A stretch of 64,000 nt of DNA. Source: Haladaptatus pallidirubidus (lineage in GTDB: Archaea > Halobacteriota > Halobacteria > Halobacteriales > Haladaptataceae). The stretch covers positions 248,001 through 312,000 of the forward strand of contig NZ_CP085305.1 in assembly GCF_020700235.1 (NCBI RefSeq). Reading direction: 5' to 3'. Both the position numbers and the translations under genes were made by a program. Below, piece by piece: positions 47,943 to 57,290 of this stretch; the stretch's first letter is position 1, and every line of letters starts with the position of its first letter. The notes beneath the pieces are model-generated. The model worked only from the letters and a program-made list of their open reading frames with translations, did not search any database and was not told the DNA's origin.

Positions 47943-49003
47943 GGTACCAACTCCTACCGTTCGATTCGTCCGTGGCGGAGCGGACATTGCGGTTTTTAGC
48001 CGGGGAGCAGGGACGACAGTTCGACGGGGCGACGCTCGAAGCCGCGGTCGGATTATGCACGAGAAACGGTACGGGGACCGCCCCGCCGTCGGCAGGAGCG
48101 TTCGAGCGCCGTACTACGGCACGGTCGATGCAACGCCACTGTTCGCGGACACCGTGCATCGTACGGGGAATGACGCACTTTGCAAGGAACTCTATCCCCA
48201 CGTGAAGGCGGCTATCGAGTGGACGCTCGACGAACTGGACGACAATGGGTACCTGTTCTACCGTTCACACGACCACCCCCTCGGCCTCGAACACCTCGGC
48301 GGGAAGGACAGCACCGAAGCGCTCCTCGCCCGGACGGAACGCCTGCGCAGGGTTCGGTCGCGCTCGCCGAAGTATAAGGGTACGTTTACCGCGCGGTCCA
48401 ACAGTTCTCACCGCTGGTAGACGGCGTCGGCGACGGGGCGCTCGCGGACGAGTGTCGAGTCGTCGCCGATACCCTCGCGGCGTCGTTCGACGCCGACCTG
48501 TGGCTTCCCGAGCAGGAGTGTTACGCGATCGGTATCGACGACCGCGGCGTCATCCCGACCGTCGCCTCGAAGCAGGGACACGCCGTCTGGGACGGTCTCG
48601 GAAATGATGACCGGGTCGCTCGCGTCGCCGACCGACTGACCGACGACGATATGCTTACGGCGGCAGGACTCCGAACCTTCGCATCCTCGCACGACGCATA
48701 CGACCCGCTCTCGTACCATCGCGGGAGCGTTTGGCCACACGATACGAGCATCGTTGCGATGGGGTTCGCGGAGCGTGGCCGTCGTGATGTCGCCGAAATT
48801 CTCGCTTCGAAGGACTGTCGGCTCTCGCCGACGCGGTTCGGGCGGACGCTCCGGATTGGTTCGGCTTCCCCGAGTTCATAGTCGGGTTCGACAGCAAAGA
48901 TATCTCCTCCGGAACCGTTCACCATCCCGATGCCTGTATCCCGGCGGCGTGGAGCGCTGGTAGCGTCTTCGGATTTCTTCAGGCGCGGACGCGCAACGAG
49001 TGA
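47943..49003 (+). pseudogene. Amylo-alpha-1,6-glucosidase-like C-terminal remnant
   Basis: Fragments in changing frames: TLRFLAGEQGRQFD (47985), then MHEKRYGDRPAVGRSVRAPYYGTVDATPLF (48055), WTLDELDDNGYLFYRSHDHPLGLEHLG, TPAQGSVALAEV followed by TAA where Gln is expected, then GYVYRAVQQFSPL, LWLPEQECYAIGIDDRG, FASSHDAYDPLSYHRGSVWPHD, and a last shift to WFGFPEFIVGFDSKDISSG...PAAWSAGSVFGFLQAR. The N-terminal half of the enzyme is missing. The intact enzyme would trim alpha-glucans. At least three frameshifts. Confidence 0.8.
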
Positions 49004-49111
49004 CGTCCTCACACCGATGGGCGAGTCGAAAGCCACGATTGCCGGAGCGAAATAGGTTTGGCGTCGTTTCGGCCAGGCCGAAACGACGCCAGCGATCCGC
49101 CCCGATGCGTG

Positions 49112-50338
49112 TCAGATAACGTTTCGTTCGTCGAGGCGGTCGATATCGGCCGCCGTGTAGCCGTACTCCGACAGGATTTCTTCAGTGTGTTCGCCGAGGA
49201 GCGGCGGATGAGAGCGGACGCTCGCGGGCGTTTTCGATAGATGCATCGGGCTTCCCGCCATCTCGACGTCACCCGCGGTCGGGTGCGAAACCGATTGGTG
49301 CATCCCCCGCGCCGCGACCTGCGGGTTGTCGAACACGTCCTCCATGTCCTTGACCTCGCTCGCCGGGACGCCATGGTCGTCCATCAGTTCGAGAACGTAT
49401 TCCGTGGTGTACGCCTCGATCTCGGCTTCGAGCAGCGTATCGAGTTCCTCACGATTTTCGACGCGCGAGGCGTTGTCGCGGAATCGGTCGTCGTCGACGA
49501 GGTCGTTGCGGTCGATTGCAGCGCAGAACTTCGGCCAGAGATTTTGCGAGGGAACCGCAATAACGACGTAGCCGTCCGCTGTCGGAAACGCTTGGTAAGG
49601 GGCGATGGTCGGATGCTTGCTTCCCATCCTGCCGGGCGCCGTCCCCGTCGCGAAGTAGTTCGACGCCATGTAACTCATCCATGCGACCTGCCCGTCGAGC
49701 AGCGACACGTCGATTTTCTGCCCTGCCCCGTCCCCGAGTTCGCGTTCGAGTAGCGCGGCGAGGATCGCCTGCGTGGCGTACATGCCCGCCCCGATATCGG
49801 CGATTGCGACGCCCACACGAACCGGTGCACCGTCCTTTTCGCCGGTGATGCTCATCAGGCCGCCTTCCGCTTGCATGATGAGGTCGTACGCGGGACGGTC
49901 TCTATCCGGCCCCCACTCGCCGTACCCCGAGAGGGCACAGTACACGAGGCCGGGGTTGTCCTTCCGCAGCGTCTGATAATCGAGCCCCCACTCTTCCATC
50001 TTGCCGACGCGGAAGTTCGACACGACGATGTCGGCCTCGCTCGCGAGGTCGCGAAAGAGTTCGCACCCGTCTTCGCTCGAGAGGTTGAGCGTCAGCGAGC
50101 GTTTGTTCCGATTCACGCTGAGGTAGTAGGCGCTCTCTTCGGACTCGCCGTATGTAGGCGGGTACCACCCGCGCGTCTGGTCACCTCCGTCCGGACGCTC
50201 GACTTTGATGACATCCGCACCGAGGTCGCCCAACTGCATCGTACAGAACGGGCCGACGAGGACGCGAGAGGCGTCGAGGACGGTAACGCCGTCGAGGGGG
50301 CCACTGTTCGTCTCTGGCCGTTGTGCTTCTCCAACCAT
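49112..50338 (-). CDS. CaiB/BaiF-family CoA transferase
   Basis: 408 aa, type III CoA transferase. Marks: GPFCTMQLGDLGADVIKVERPDGGDQTR near residues 30-57, YYLSVNRNKRSLTLNL, and GYGEWGPDRDRPAYDLIMQAEGGLMSITG with the catalytic Asp in YDLIMQ. It moves CoA between a donor and an organic acid (for example a dicarboxylate or a carnitine-like acid). The TRAP transporter remnant 600 bases away would once have supplied an acid. It starts 7 bases after a small upstream gene. Confidence 0.93.
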   Translation of the reverse strand: MVGEAQRPETNSGPLDGVTVLDASRVLVGPFCTMQLGDLGADVIKVERPDGGDQTRGWYPPTYGESEESAYYLSVNRNKRSLTLNLSSEDGCELFRDLASEADIVVSNFRVGKMEEWGLDYQTLRKDNPGLVYCALSGYGEWGPDRDRPAYDLIMQAEGGLMSITGEKDGAPVRVGVAIADIGAGMYATQAILAALLERELGDGAGQKIDVSLLDGQVAWMSYMASNYFATGTAPGRMGSKHPTIAPYQAFPTADGYVVIAVPSQNLWPKFCAAIDRNDLVDDDRFRDNASRVENREELDTLLEAEIEAYTTEYVLELMDDHGVPASEVKDMEDVFDNPQVAARGMHQSVSHPTAGDVEMAGSPMHLSKTPASVRSHPPLLGEHTEEILSEYGYTAADIDRLDERNVI

Positions 50339-50344
50339 GAGTCG

Positions 50345-50572
50345 TTATTCGAAGGTAGCGTACCCGGCGAGGCGTTGTTCGGAAATCAATGCACAAACGC
50401 CGCGCGTTCCCTCCGCGGTTGACGCCGTCTCCGCGCCCATCATCGAACGCACCCGCAAGTACCCCGCTTCACTCTCATTCGTGCCCGGTAGCAGTCGGAC
50501 GACGGGATGGGTTTTCCGACTCGTCCGCGCTTCGGTCAGTCGGTTCGCATCTGGCGAGACTGAATCTAGCAT
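50345..50572 (-). CDS. Small ORF leading the CoA transferase gene
   Basis: 75 aa, MLDSVSPDANRLTEARTSRK...EQRLAGYATFE. It ends 7 bases before the CoA transferase ATG, and a GTTTAACC element about 30 bases before its own ATG would make a leaderless promoter. No domain recognised; basic and Ala/Arg-rich. It may instead be untranslated leader or the stub of a deleted gene. Confidence 0.4.
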   Translation of the reverse strand: MLDSVSPDANRLTEARTSRKTHPVVRLLPGTNESEAGYLRVRSMMGAETASTAEGTRGVCALISEQRLAGYATFE

Positions 50573-50929
50573 GGTCGTAGTAGTCGGTTTGAAAAATCCG
50601 GGTTAAACTGTTTCGATAGGGCGTTCTCCGCAAAAATACTGCTGATCCATTTTTAACCTATGGACTAGTATGGAGGCGAGAAATATAATATATTTAATAT
50701 TAAATACAATCGCATTCGCGATGGCATCCAGCAGCGGGCTGAGCAAGAGATCGACGACTGGGCCCAGTACCGTCGGAACAACGGTTCGACGATTCGATTC
50801 ATCGAGGGGGTGCGGTAACCAAAGAACTGATTAAAGTTACAATTGTCCAATATTACCAACTATAAACTTCCATAATTTGGTAGAATTTTCATTCTATGCA
50901 TTTATCGTTATCGATTGTTGTTTTTGTGT
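50573..50929. other. Intergenic region with a coding-like scrap
   Basis: Bases about 50704-50817 (plus) read YNRIRDGIQQRAEQEIDDWA followed by QYRRNNGSTIRFIEGVR and a stop, with haloarchaeal codon bias but no start. It looks like the C-terminal tail of a deleted gene of unknown family. An A/T block lies at 50684-50705. Confidence 0.35.
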
Positions 50930-51580
50930 ATGAATAGTGGTAAAACACCTCACGATATGAATCGGCGTACGTTCCTCAAATCGAGCGCAGGTATCGCAGC
51001 GGCGGCGACACTCGCCGGCTGTTCCGGAGGCCCCGCCGAATCGGGGAATTCAGGCGGTTCCAACGGCGACGGTGGAACGCAGTTCGTGACCATCGGCACC
51101 GGCGGGACGGGCGGTGTCTACTATCCGCTCGGTGGCGGGATGGCGGATATCATGAACAAAAACTTGGACAACGTCGAGGCGACCGCCGAATCGACGGGGG
51201 CCTCCGTCGAAAATTGTCGCCTCGTCGCGAACGACGAGATGACCATGGCTCTCGCTCTCGGGAACTCCGTCCTCCTCGCGGTCAACGGCGAGGGCGACTT
51301 CGACAATGCACTCGACCTGAAAGCCGCCTTCGGGGCGTATCAAAACAGCACCCAGGTCGTTACGACGAACGACTCCAACATCGAAACGATTCCGGATATG
51401 GCGGGGAAGAAAATCTCCGTTGGTGCTCCCGGATCCGGAACCGAAGTCATCGCCAAGGAACTTCTCAACTACTTCGACATCACCTACGATGATATCGACG
51501 CACAGCGTCTCTCGTTCAGCGAGACGGCAACGGCGATTCAGGACGGACAGGTGGAAGCCGGATTCTGGTCGGTCGCTTAT
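50930..51580 (+). pseudogene. TAXI-family TRAP solute-binding protein, C-terminus deleted
   Basis: Tat lipoprotein signal MNRRTFLKSSAGIAAAATLAGC, then FVTIGTGGTGGVYYPLGGGMADIMNK and the TAXI fold through AIQDGQVEAGFWSVAYPASS, about 215 residues. TAXI proteins usually run to about 320. After PASS the frame enters the permease gene out of phase and stops at 51667. The protein would have bound glutamate, a dicarboxylate or a similar acid outside the membrane. The start may be ATG 50930 or 50957. Confidence 0.85.
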
Positions 51581-51891
51581 CCGGCTTCCTCGTACCGTAC
51601 ATGTTCGTCTACGGGCCGCAGCTCCTGCTCGTCGGCTCGACGACGAGTATCGCCACGAGTACGATAACAGCCGTCATCGGCGTAGTCGCACTGTCCGCCG
51701 GAACGCAGGGCTTTCTGTATATGGCCGCCAGCTACCTCGAACGAGCCGCACTCGTCGTCGGAGCTGTGGTGCTAATCGCACCGGGTCCGTTGACCGACAT
51801 GCTTGGGTTCGCTGTCATCGCCGCTGTGTTCCTCAAACAGTACGCCGTCAACGAACCGCCAGAAACGCCGACTCCGGCCGGCACAAACTGA
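51572..51891 (+). pseudogene. TRAP transporter fused permease, last ~105 residues only
   Basis: SGFLVPYMFVYGPQLLLVG, IGVVALSAGTQGFLYMAASY and IAPGPLTDMLGFAVIAAVFLK are the C-terminus of a 4TM/12TM fused TRAP permease, of which some 650-800 residues are normally found. The 5' part is gone, and the frame begins inside the binding-protein gene. ATG 51601 is a coincidental internal start. Not functional. Confidence 0.85.
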
Positions 51892-51967
51892 CCGGTTCGC
51901 GTTTTCTTACTATCGCGATTACCACCCGGCGATGGTGAAAAAATCGAAGAACTTCGACACATCAGCT

Positions 51968-51991
51968 CGCCCTCGATTGCAATCGAGGGCG
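51968..51991. terminator. 24-bp palindrome between convergent genes
   Basis: CGCCCTCGATTG is followed directly by its reverse complement. As RNA it makes a 10-bp stem with a 4-base loop. It lies 77 bases after the TRAP stop and 46 before the stop of the convergent gene, where a bidirectional terminator is expected. No T run follows. Confidence 0.5.
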
Positions 51992-52037
51992 GGCGGGACT
52001 TCGGTTCGTTTTGTTCGCGTGTTAGTGCTGAATCGAT

Positions 52038-52400
52038 TCAGACGCCCGGGACTCCGAGCGCGCCGGCGGCGACGATGTCCAACAGCGCGAGGACGTACAG
52101 TACGATTGCGGCCGCGAACCACGCGACCAGACCGATGAGAATTGCCGTACCCCATCCGCCGGAGTAACGCCAGTTGATAACGCCAACCCACGCGACGAGC
52201 GCCAACAACGCGCCGAGGATGGGTATCCAACCCACGAAGAAGCTGATGATTCCCCACGCTATCGCACCGAAAAGGGCGGTGACGATGGCATGCGAGTAGC
52301 CACTCGGACGGTCGGTCGCCACTCTCGCTCCGATGTAGATGCCGAATCCACCGACGAGCAAACTGACGACGAAGATGATGAGCGTGTCTAGGATAGCCAT
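52038..52400 (-). CDS. Small four-helix membrane protein
   Basis: 120 aa, almost wholly hydrophobic: LDTLIIFVVSLLVGGFGIYIGARVA, AIVTALFGAIAWGIISFFVGW, ILGALLALVAWVGVINWRY and AILIGLVAWFAAAIVLYVLALLDIV. Function unknown; similar small proteins are common in haloarchaea. Converges on the TRAP remnant and diverges from the next gene. Confidence 0.78.
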   Translation of the reverse strand: MAILDTLIIFVVSLLVGGFGIYIGARVATDRPSGYSHAIVTALFGAIAWGIISFFVGWIPILGALLALVAWVGVINWRYSGGWGTAILIGLVAWFAAAIVLYVLALLDIVAAGALGVPGV

Positions 52401-52700
52401 GTTACTCTCCCTGATTTCGGTAGCGATGCGTTCGTGCCGATACGCGTTTCGAATCGTTTCACTGTGATCCCCCAGTATTACTGAACGTCGCCCACGAGGA
52501 TGTGTCTGTCGGGTGTTCTGTTCGCAGTCAAGATATTAAGAAAATTAGATACTTTTCGAAAGTGGTCGAATTTGCGGATTGTTCGTCGGGTTGGAAGCCA
52601 CTCGCAACCATGAATCCACGAGTCGATGAAGCGATACAAATCTATTTGTCGTGCCCGATACAACAGGTGGTCAGCACCCGTGATTACGAGCACGCAGAAA

Positions 52701-53252
52701 GTGGTGACCCGGAAAATCGAGCAAGGAATTCGATGCGCAATCGGGTTCGTGTTTGTTGTGGGACTTCGTAGACGGAATCCGGGAGCTGTCGTTAACGCAG
52801 TCGTGTCTCTCGCAGCGACCTATCTTCCCGATATCATCGAACAGCGGTACGACGTCACATTCAGGCCGTGGCAACGCCTGTATTCGGATACCGCGATGCT
52901 CACTCATGCCGTCGGGATGCTCGGACCGTACGACGACGTGTGGTGGTGGGACCACCTCACCCACACACATTCCTCAACGCTTCTCGGCGGACTCGTCTAC
53001 GCCGCTTCTCTCCGTGACGGCCGTAACCCCCGCCCGCGCGTCCTCGCGGTTATCGTCGGCATCGGCAGTTTGTGGGAACTCATGGAGTACATCATCCACG
53101 CCGTCGCGGATCGCTTCGGTCTCGAACCGATACTCGTGGTTTATGGCAGGTCGGATATCGTTCGCGATTTCGTGTTTAATCTTCTCGGTGCGGTTCTCGT
53201 CCTCGTATTCGGAGACGAACTTCTTCGAAACCTGTATCGGCGTGTTGACTAG
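52701..53252 (+). CDS. DUF2238-like membrane protein
   Basis: About 183 aa from GTG 52701 or 52704 (VTRKIEQGIRCAIGFVFVVGL); the longer frame from 52626 is not membrane-like. Helices: GIRCAIGFVFVVGL, AVVNAVVSLAATYLPDII, DVWWWDHLTHTHSSTLLGGLVYAA, VLAVIVGIGSLWELMEYIIHAVAD and DFVFNLLGAVLVLVFG. The W-D-H-x-x-H and W-E-L-x-E-Y residues recall DUF2238 proteins of unknown function, possibly metal-binding. Confidence 0.75.
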   Translation: MVTRKIEQGIRCAIGFVFVVGLRRRNPGAVVNAVVSLAATYLPDIIEQRYDVTFRPWQRLYSDTAMLTHAVGMLGPYDDVWWWDHLTHTHSSTLLGGLVYAASLRDGRNPRPRVLAVIVGIGSLWELMEYIIHAVADRFGLEPILVVYGRSDIVRDFVFNLLGAVLVLVFGDELLRNLYRRVD

Positions 53253-53610
53253 GTCGGGCAAACACGTTCGGGTAATTGAGCGTAGATGACCGACATAAGG
53301 ATGACAGCGAGGGTGTAAGAGTGCCCTCACAAGCGGCCAGTCATGCGACGATGTCAGCGTGATGGCGCCAGACAGTGTCTCTGAGGCGAATTGTGTGAGC
53401 GCGTCGAAATCAACGTTCGGAGGCCCGAAGAGGATAGCGGAAGCACAGAATTTGATATTAGTATACAATCGGAGGCGTAATAACTCGAATCGAGCATTTC
53501 GCGGTGGAACGAGGTGCTATTGGACGTTAGGATCTTAAATCATATTGAAAATATATAACCATTGGAAAAGTGGGCAAAATAATCAAAAGCGAGCGCGTTA
53601 ATCCTCAACT
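53253..53610. other. Intergenic region
   Basis: No gene recognised. An A/T-rich segment near 53543-53560 (AAAATATATAA) could hold the promoter of the SDR gene. Confidence 0.4.
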
Positions 53611-54387
53611 GTGACTAGTTCATTACGCGGCAAAACTGCAGTCGTCACGGGTTCAAGTAGCGGTATCGGCTTCGCGATTGCGCGGGAGTTCGCCTCCCGC
53701 GGCGCGAACGTCGTCGTCAACTCTCGCTCTCAAGAACGAGCGGCGGACGCTGTCACCAACATTGCCGACGAAAGCGGCGATACCATTCCCATTGAAGCGG
53801 ATGTCACAGACCCGGACTCGCTTCATTCGCTCATTGACCAAACCGTCTCAGAGTACGGTTCGTTGGACATCTGGGTTAACAACGCCGGGATCAACATCCG
53901 CGGCCCCGCGGAGGAGATGTCCCTGGAAGATTGGCAGCGAGTCATTGACGTGAACTTGACCGGTGCGTTTAGCGGCGCACAGCTGGCGGGAAAACGGATG
54001 ATAGAACAGGGCACCGGCGGGAGCATCATCAACGTTTCCAGTATGATGGGCGAACAGGGACAAACCGGCCGAACCCCCTACAACACGTCGAAAGGCGGGG
54101 TAAACAACCTTACCCGCTGTTTGGCTGTCGAATGGGCCGAACACGACATACAAGTCAACGCCATCGCACCGGGGTACATTCGAACCGAGATGGTTGATGA
54201 TGCGCAAGACCAAATCGGCTTCGACGAGCAGGACGTCGTTGACCGAACCCCACTCGGGCGATTCGGTACGGTTGAGGAAGTTGCGAACTGCGCTGTGTTC
54301 CTCGCGGAAGGGGAACACTTCATGACCGGTGAAATTCTTCACCCGGACGGCGGGTGGCTCTCGTTCGGTTGGGGGAGTAAGCGCTGA
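53611..54387 (+). CDS. SDR-family oxidoreductase
   Basis: 258 aa from GTG 53611. Classical SDR: VVTGSSSGIGFAIAREF, WVNNAGIN, IINVSSMMGEQG, YNTSKGG with catalytic Tyr/Lys, MTGEILHPDGGW. It resembles gluconate 5-dehydrogenase or 3-oxoacyl reductase types. Not in an operon. Only about half identical by eye to the SDR at 43463, so not a recent duplicate. Confidence 0.92.
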   Translation: MTSSLRGKTAVVTGSSSGIGFAIAREFASRGANVVVNSRSQERAADAVTNIADESGDTIPIEADVTDPDSLHSLIDQTVSEYGSLDIWVNNAGINIRGPAEEMSLEDWQRVIDVNLTGAFSGAQLAGKRMIEQGTGGSIINVSSMMGEQGQTGRTPYNTSKGGVNNLTRCLAVEWAEHDIQVNAIAPGYIRTEMVDDAQDQIGFDEQDVVDRTPLGRFGTVEEVANCAVFLAEGEHFMTGEILHPDGGWLSFGWGSKR

Positions 54388-54625
54388 CCGCGTTGACGAT
54401 CGGTTCGTATCGTCGGCCGCGCGTTTGGCATCGCCGACCTGTTCAAAGTTAGCGTTATTTCACTTGTCTACGAAACTTGGTGAGTTCCTCGTGTCGGTCG
54501 AATATTGAAATCATCCCCGTGTTGGTACTGTTTACTCCGCCGTACTGGCAATTATAACTGCACCACTGGAAGTTATGAGTTGAAATGGTCATCGTTACTA
54601 TCGCTCAATCACTAAACCGACGTAT

Positions 54626-54814
54626 ATGCCAAAGAAGCCCAGATTCGAATTGTATCAGGATACTGCTAGTGAATGGCGCTGGCGACTCGTTGTTTCTAAC
54701 GGGAATATCATTGCGGACAGCGGAGAGGGATATGCCTCAAAACAAGGTGCAGAGCGCGGAATTCAGAGCGTGAAAATCAGCGCACCAAACGCCGATGTCG
54801 TCGTTTCCGACTAA
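54626..54814 (+). CDS. HVO_2922/YegP-type DUF1508 protein
   Basis: 62 aa: FELYQDTASEWRWRLVVSNGNIIADSGEGY, then GAERGIQSVKISAPNADVVV. One copy of the DUF1508 beta-alpha fold, the size of the single-domain haloarchaeal versions. Function unknown; often a small abundant protein. Start MPKKPRFELY is clear. Confidence 0.88.
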   Translation: MPKKPRFELYQDTASEWRWRLVVSNGNIIADSGEGYASKQGAERGIQSVKISAPNADVVVSD

Positions 54815-55276
54815 TCGTGAAGGCTATTCGCTGGCACTGAATCAAAAATTTTCGATGACGTAGCTTGCGATGGATTCTGGGTCAGTAGTCTCTCTACTTC
54901 TATAGATGGTCAAAATGTACGTTTCATGGGTTACAACAGCCAGATACTCAACTTACCGCTTTACGAGGAATATGGGCGAGTTAGCATCTCTCGACGGTGA
55001 TTTGATTGCCCTAAGCGTTATCTTGTGGTTTTTAGTTGATTATCGCATGTTTTGAGGTACAAATGAAACTGACCCGATTTGGAGCAAGGTATGCTTCCCC
55101 ATGGGAAACCAAATCTCAACTTCGAACAAACCAGTTGTTGTCTTTCACTTCACGGCCACTCGCATCGATACTTCCAACCGTTCGGGTAGAAGGATTGGCC
55201 AATCGAAGTAACACGATATTCCTGCCAAAAGTGAATCTAGTGAATGGCCAATACGTCCCGTCGGGGTGTAGAACTT
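54815..55276. other. Intergenic region
   Basis: No gene recognised between the DUF1508 and exchanger genes. An in-frame ATG at 55244 is a possible but unlikely alternative start for the exchanger. Confidence 0.4.
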
Positions 55277-56650
55277 ATGACTAAGCGTCTTCGTCACCCG
55301 CTCGTCGCGGTCGTCGGTGCACTCCTCCTGACACTTCCGTTTCTCCTACTGTTCGTTACGAACGGGTACCACCTTGATCCGGCCTCGACTCCGGAGAGCC
55401 CAGGGACGAACATCGTCCCCACCGTCGCCGTTCTCGTTGGTGGACTCGCGATTCTCGGATCGGCGTTTTTGCTCGCGTGGGGTGCAGAAACCGCCGAAAA
55501 GGACGTCCCGACCGCGTTCGCCATCGCCGTGCTCGCCGTGCTTGCCGTCGCACCAGAGTACGCCGTCGACGCCCTCTATGCGTGGAACGCCGGTGCGTTC
55601 GAGGGTACCAACCGCGGGGTGGAGGCGGCCAATCTCGCAATCGCGAATATGACCGGTGCGAATCGTATCCTCATCGGGATTGGTTGGTCTGGCATTGCAC
55701 TCTTTACGATCTATCGAGCAAAGCAGACGAGCGATTCATCGGTACTCCAACGCTCCGGATTCCTCGCAAATGCAGTCAGTATCGATCGTGAAATCTCCCT
55801 CGAGATTGTGTTCCTGCTCGCCGCAACGACCTACGCGTTTTTCATCCCGTTCGGCGGTGGCATAGGAATCGTCGATACCATCGTTCTCGTCGGCCTCTAC
55901 GCCCTCTACATCGGCATCATCGTCCGTGGTGATGTCGAGGAGGGAGACACGCACGTCGGCGTCCCCGCCTACTTCCAAGAGTATTCACAGGGGCGACGCA
56001 TTGCAGTCGTACTCTTCCTGTTTGTCTTTTCGGGGCTAGTCATCTTCGAGTCGGTTCACCCGTTTGCACTGGGTCTCGAAGAGCTTGGAACCGACCTCGG
56101 AATCCCGTCGTTCTTCATGATCCAGTGGCTCGCCCCGCTGGCGAGCGAGAGCCCCGAACTCATCGTTGTCGCCTATCTCGTGAACAAGGCCCGCTCCACT
56201 GCTGGCTTTAATGCCTTGATTTCCTCGAAGCTCAACCAGTGGACGCTGCTTATCGGAACTTTGGCCGTCGTCTACAGCATCGCTGCGGGTCACGTCGGCA
56301 CACTCGCGTTCGATCAGAAGCAAGCCGCCGAGATCTGGATTACCGCCGCCCAGAGCTTCTTCGCCATCGCCATCCTGACCAACTTCGAGATCAGCGCCCG
56401 CGAGGCAGTGGCGCTGCTTGTATTGTTCCTTTCGCAGGTCATCGCCGAGTTCTACGTAATTCAGACGTACGCAGGAACTGCTGCTACGAACCTTAGTCTC
56501 CTCATCCTGTACGCTTACACCGCCGTCTACATCGTCCTGAGCGTCGGACTGTTCGTCTCTCGCTCCGAGAGCGTTCGCGAACTCCTTGAACACACGGCCG
56601 CGAACGTCCGGGACGCGTTCGGGAGAAGTCAGTCCAAATGCGCCGAATAA
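55277..56650 (+). CDS. Calcium/sodium (cation) antiporter-like membrane protein
   Basis: 457 aa from ATG 55277, 11-12 helices. The two alpha-repeats of the CaCA superfamily are recognisable: VLAVLAVAPEYAVDALYAWNAG with IANMTGANRILIGIGWSGIAL, and WLAPLASESPELIVVAYLVNKARSTAGFNALISSKLNQWTLLIGTLAV. The Asn/Ser and Glu residues of the ion site are in PE, TGAN and SPE. It moves Ca2+ or a like ion against Na+ or H+. Convergent with the VIT1-like gene. Confidence 0.85.
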   Translation: MTKRLRHPLVAVVGALLLTLPFLLLFVTNGYHLDPASTPESPGTNIVPTVAVLVGGLAILGSAFLLAWGAETAEKDVPTAFAIAVLAVLAVAPEYAVDALYAWNAGAFEGTNRGVEAANLAIANMTGANRILIGIGWSGIALFTIYRAKQTSDSSVLQRSGFLANAVSIDREISLEIVFLLAATTYAFFIPFGGGIGIVDTIVLVGLYALYIGIIVRGDVEEGDTHVGVPAYFQEYSQGRRIAVVLFLFVFSGLVIFESVHPFALGLEELGTDLGIPSFFMIQWLAPLASESPELIVVAYLVNKARSTAGFNALISSKLNQWTLLIGTLAVVYSIAAGHVGTLAFDQKQAAEIWITAAQSFFAIAILTNFEISAREAVALLVLFLSQVIAEFYVIQTYAGTAATNLSLLILYAYTAVYIVLSVGLFVSRSESVRELLEHTAANVRDAFGRSQSKCAE

Positions 56651-56702
56651 TGTTGTTGTTCGAGATGGGTAGTGACTGTCTCGTGCCTCGTCGTCCGCGG
56701 CA

Positions 56703-57290
56703 CTACCCAGGTAGAAAGATGCTGATGATTGCGACGACGATGCCGGCGATCCCCATCCGGATGCCAGCGATGTACCATCGCTGCCGAGAGATCGACGCCA
56801 TGTAAGCACCGAAAGTGAACAGCACACCGACCGCGATGGCAACCGAGAAAATCGTGGCCTGTAACAGCGAGAGCGTCGCTCCCTCGAAGAGGAACGGAAC
56901 GAGCGGTAACACGAGGCCGAACAGCGGTCCAAGCCCGCTCATCAGTGCGTTAATCACCTGGTTACTGTTCTTGTTTCGCTCGATTTCGGTGTCACTCAAA
57001 TCGGTGAGCATAGCATCCTCGATGTCGTGCAATTCCGCTTTCATCTCGGCGCGTTCGATCTCCCACACGCTCCAGACGCCGGAAGTCGTGAGACCGACCG
57101 CTCCACTAAGACCGATCTTGACGACAGTGAGGCCGTCGGGCACTCCGGAGAGGTACGCGCCGACGGTGATCCCGACGCCCGTGAGCGCACCGTCGAACCC
57201 GTTCGAGACGAAGTATCGTCGCGCGATAGGGCCAATACTATCGAACCCAACTCGCTGTAAAAGCGACTCCGAATCCGGTTTCGCTCTCAT
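56703..57290 (-). CDS. VIT1/CCC1-family-like membrane protein
   Basis: 195 aa from ATG 57290, overlapping the DUF211 stop as TAATG. Five helices: FVSNGFDGALTGVGITVGAYLSGV, VVKIGLSGAVGLTTSGVWSVW, the soluble segment EIERAEMKAELHDIEDAMLTDLSDTEIERNKN, VINALMSGLGPLFGLVLPLVPFLF, LLQATIFSVAIAVGVLFTFGAY and GIAGIVVAIISIFLP. The order fits VIT1/CCC1 iron/manganese transporters. Substrate not certain. Confidence 0.82.
   Translation of the reverse strand: MRAKPDSESLLQRVGFDSIGPIARRYFVSNGFDGALTGVGITVGAYLSGVPDGLTVVKIGLSGAVGLTTSGVWSVWEIERAEMKAELHDIEDAMLTDLSDTEIERNKNSNQVINALMSGLGPLFGLVLPLVPFLFEGATLSLLQATIFSVAIAVGVLFTFGAYMASISRQRWYIAGIRMGIAGIVVAIISIFLPG

Noticed and set aside
48521..49036. Long antisense ORFs across the glucosidase remnant and other high-GC genes
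   Set aside because: Frame-shadow ORFs are expected in GC-rich coding sequence; the plus-strand remnant has clear homology.
51601..51891. Independent 96-aa membrane protein starting at ATG 51601
   Set aside because: The sequence is the C-terminus of a TRAP fused permease and homology extends upstream of the ATG.
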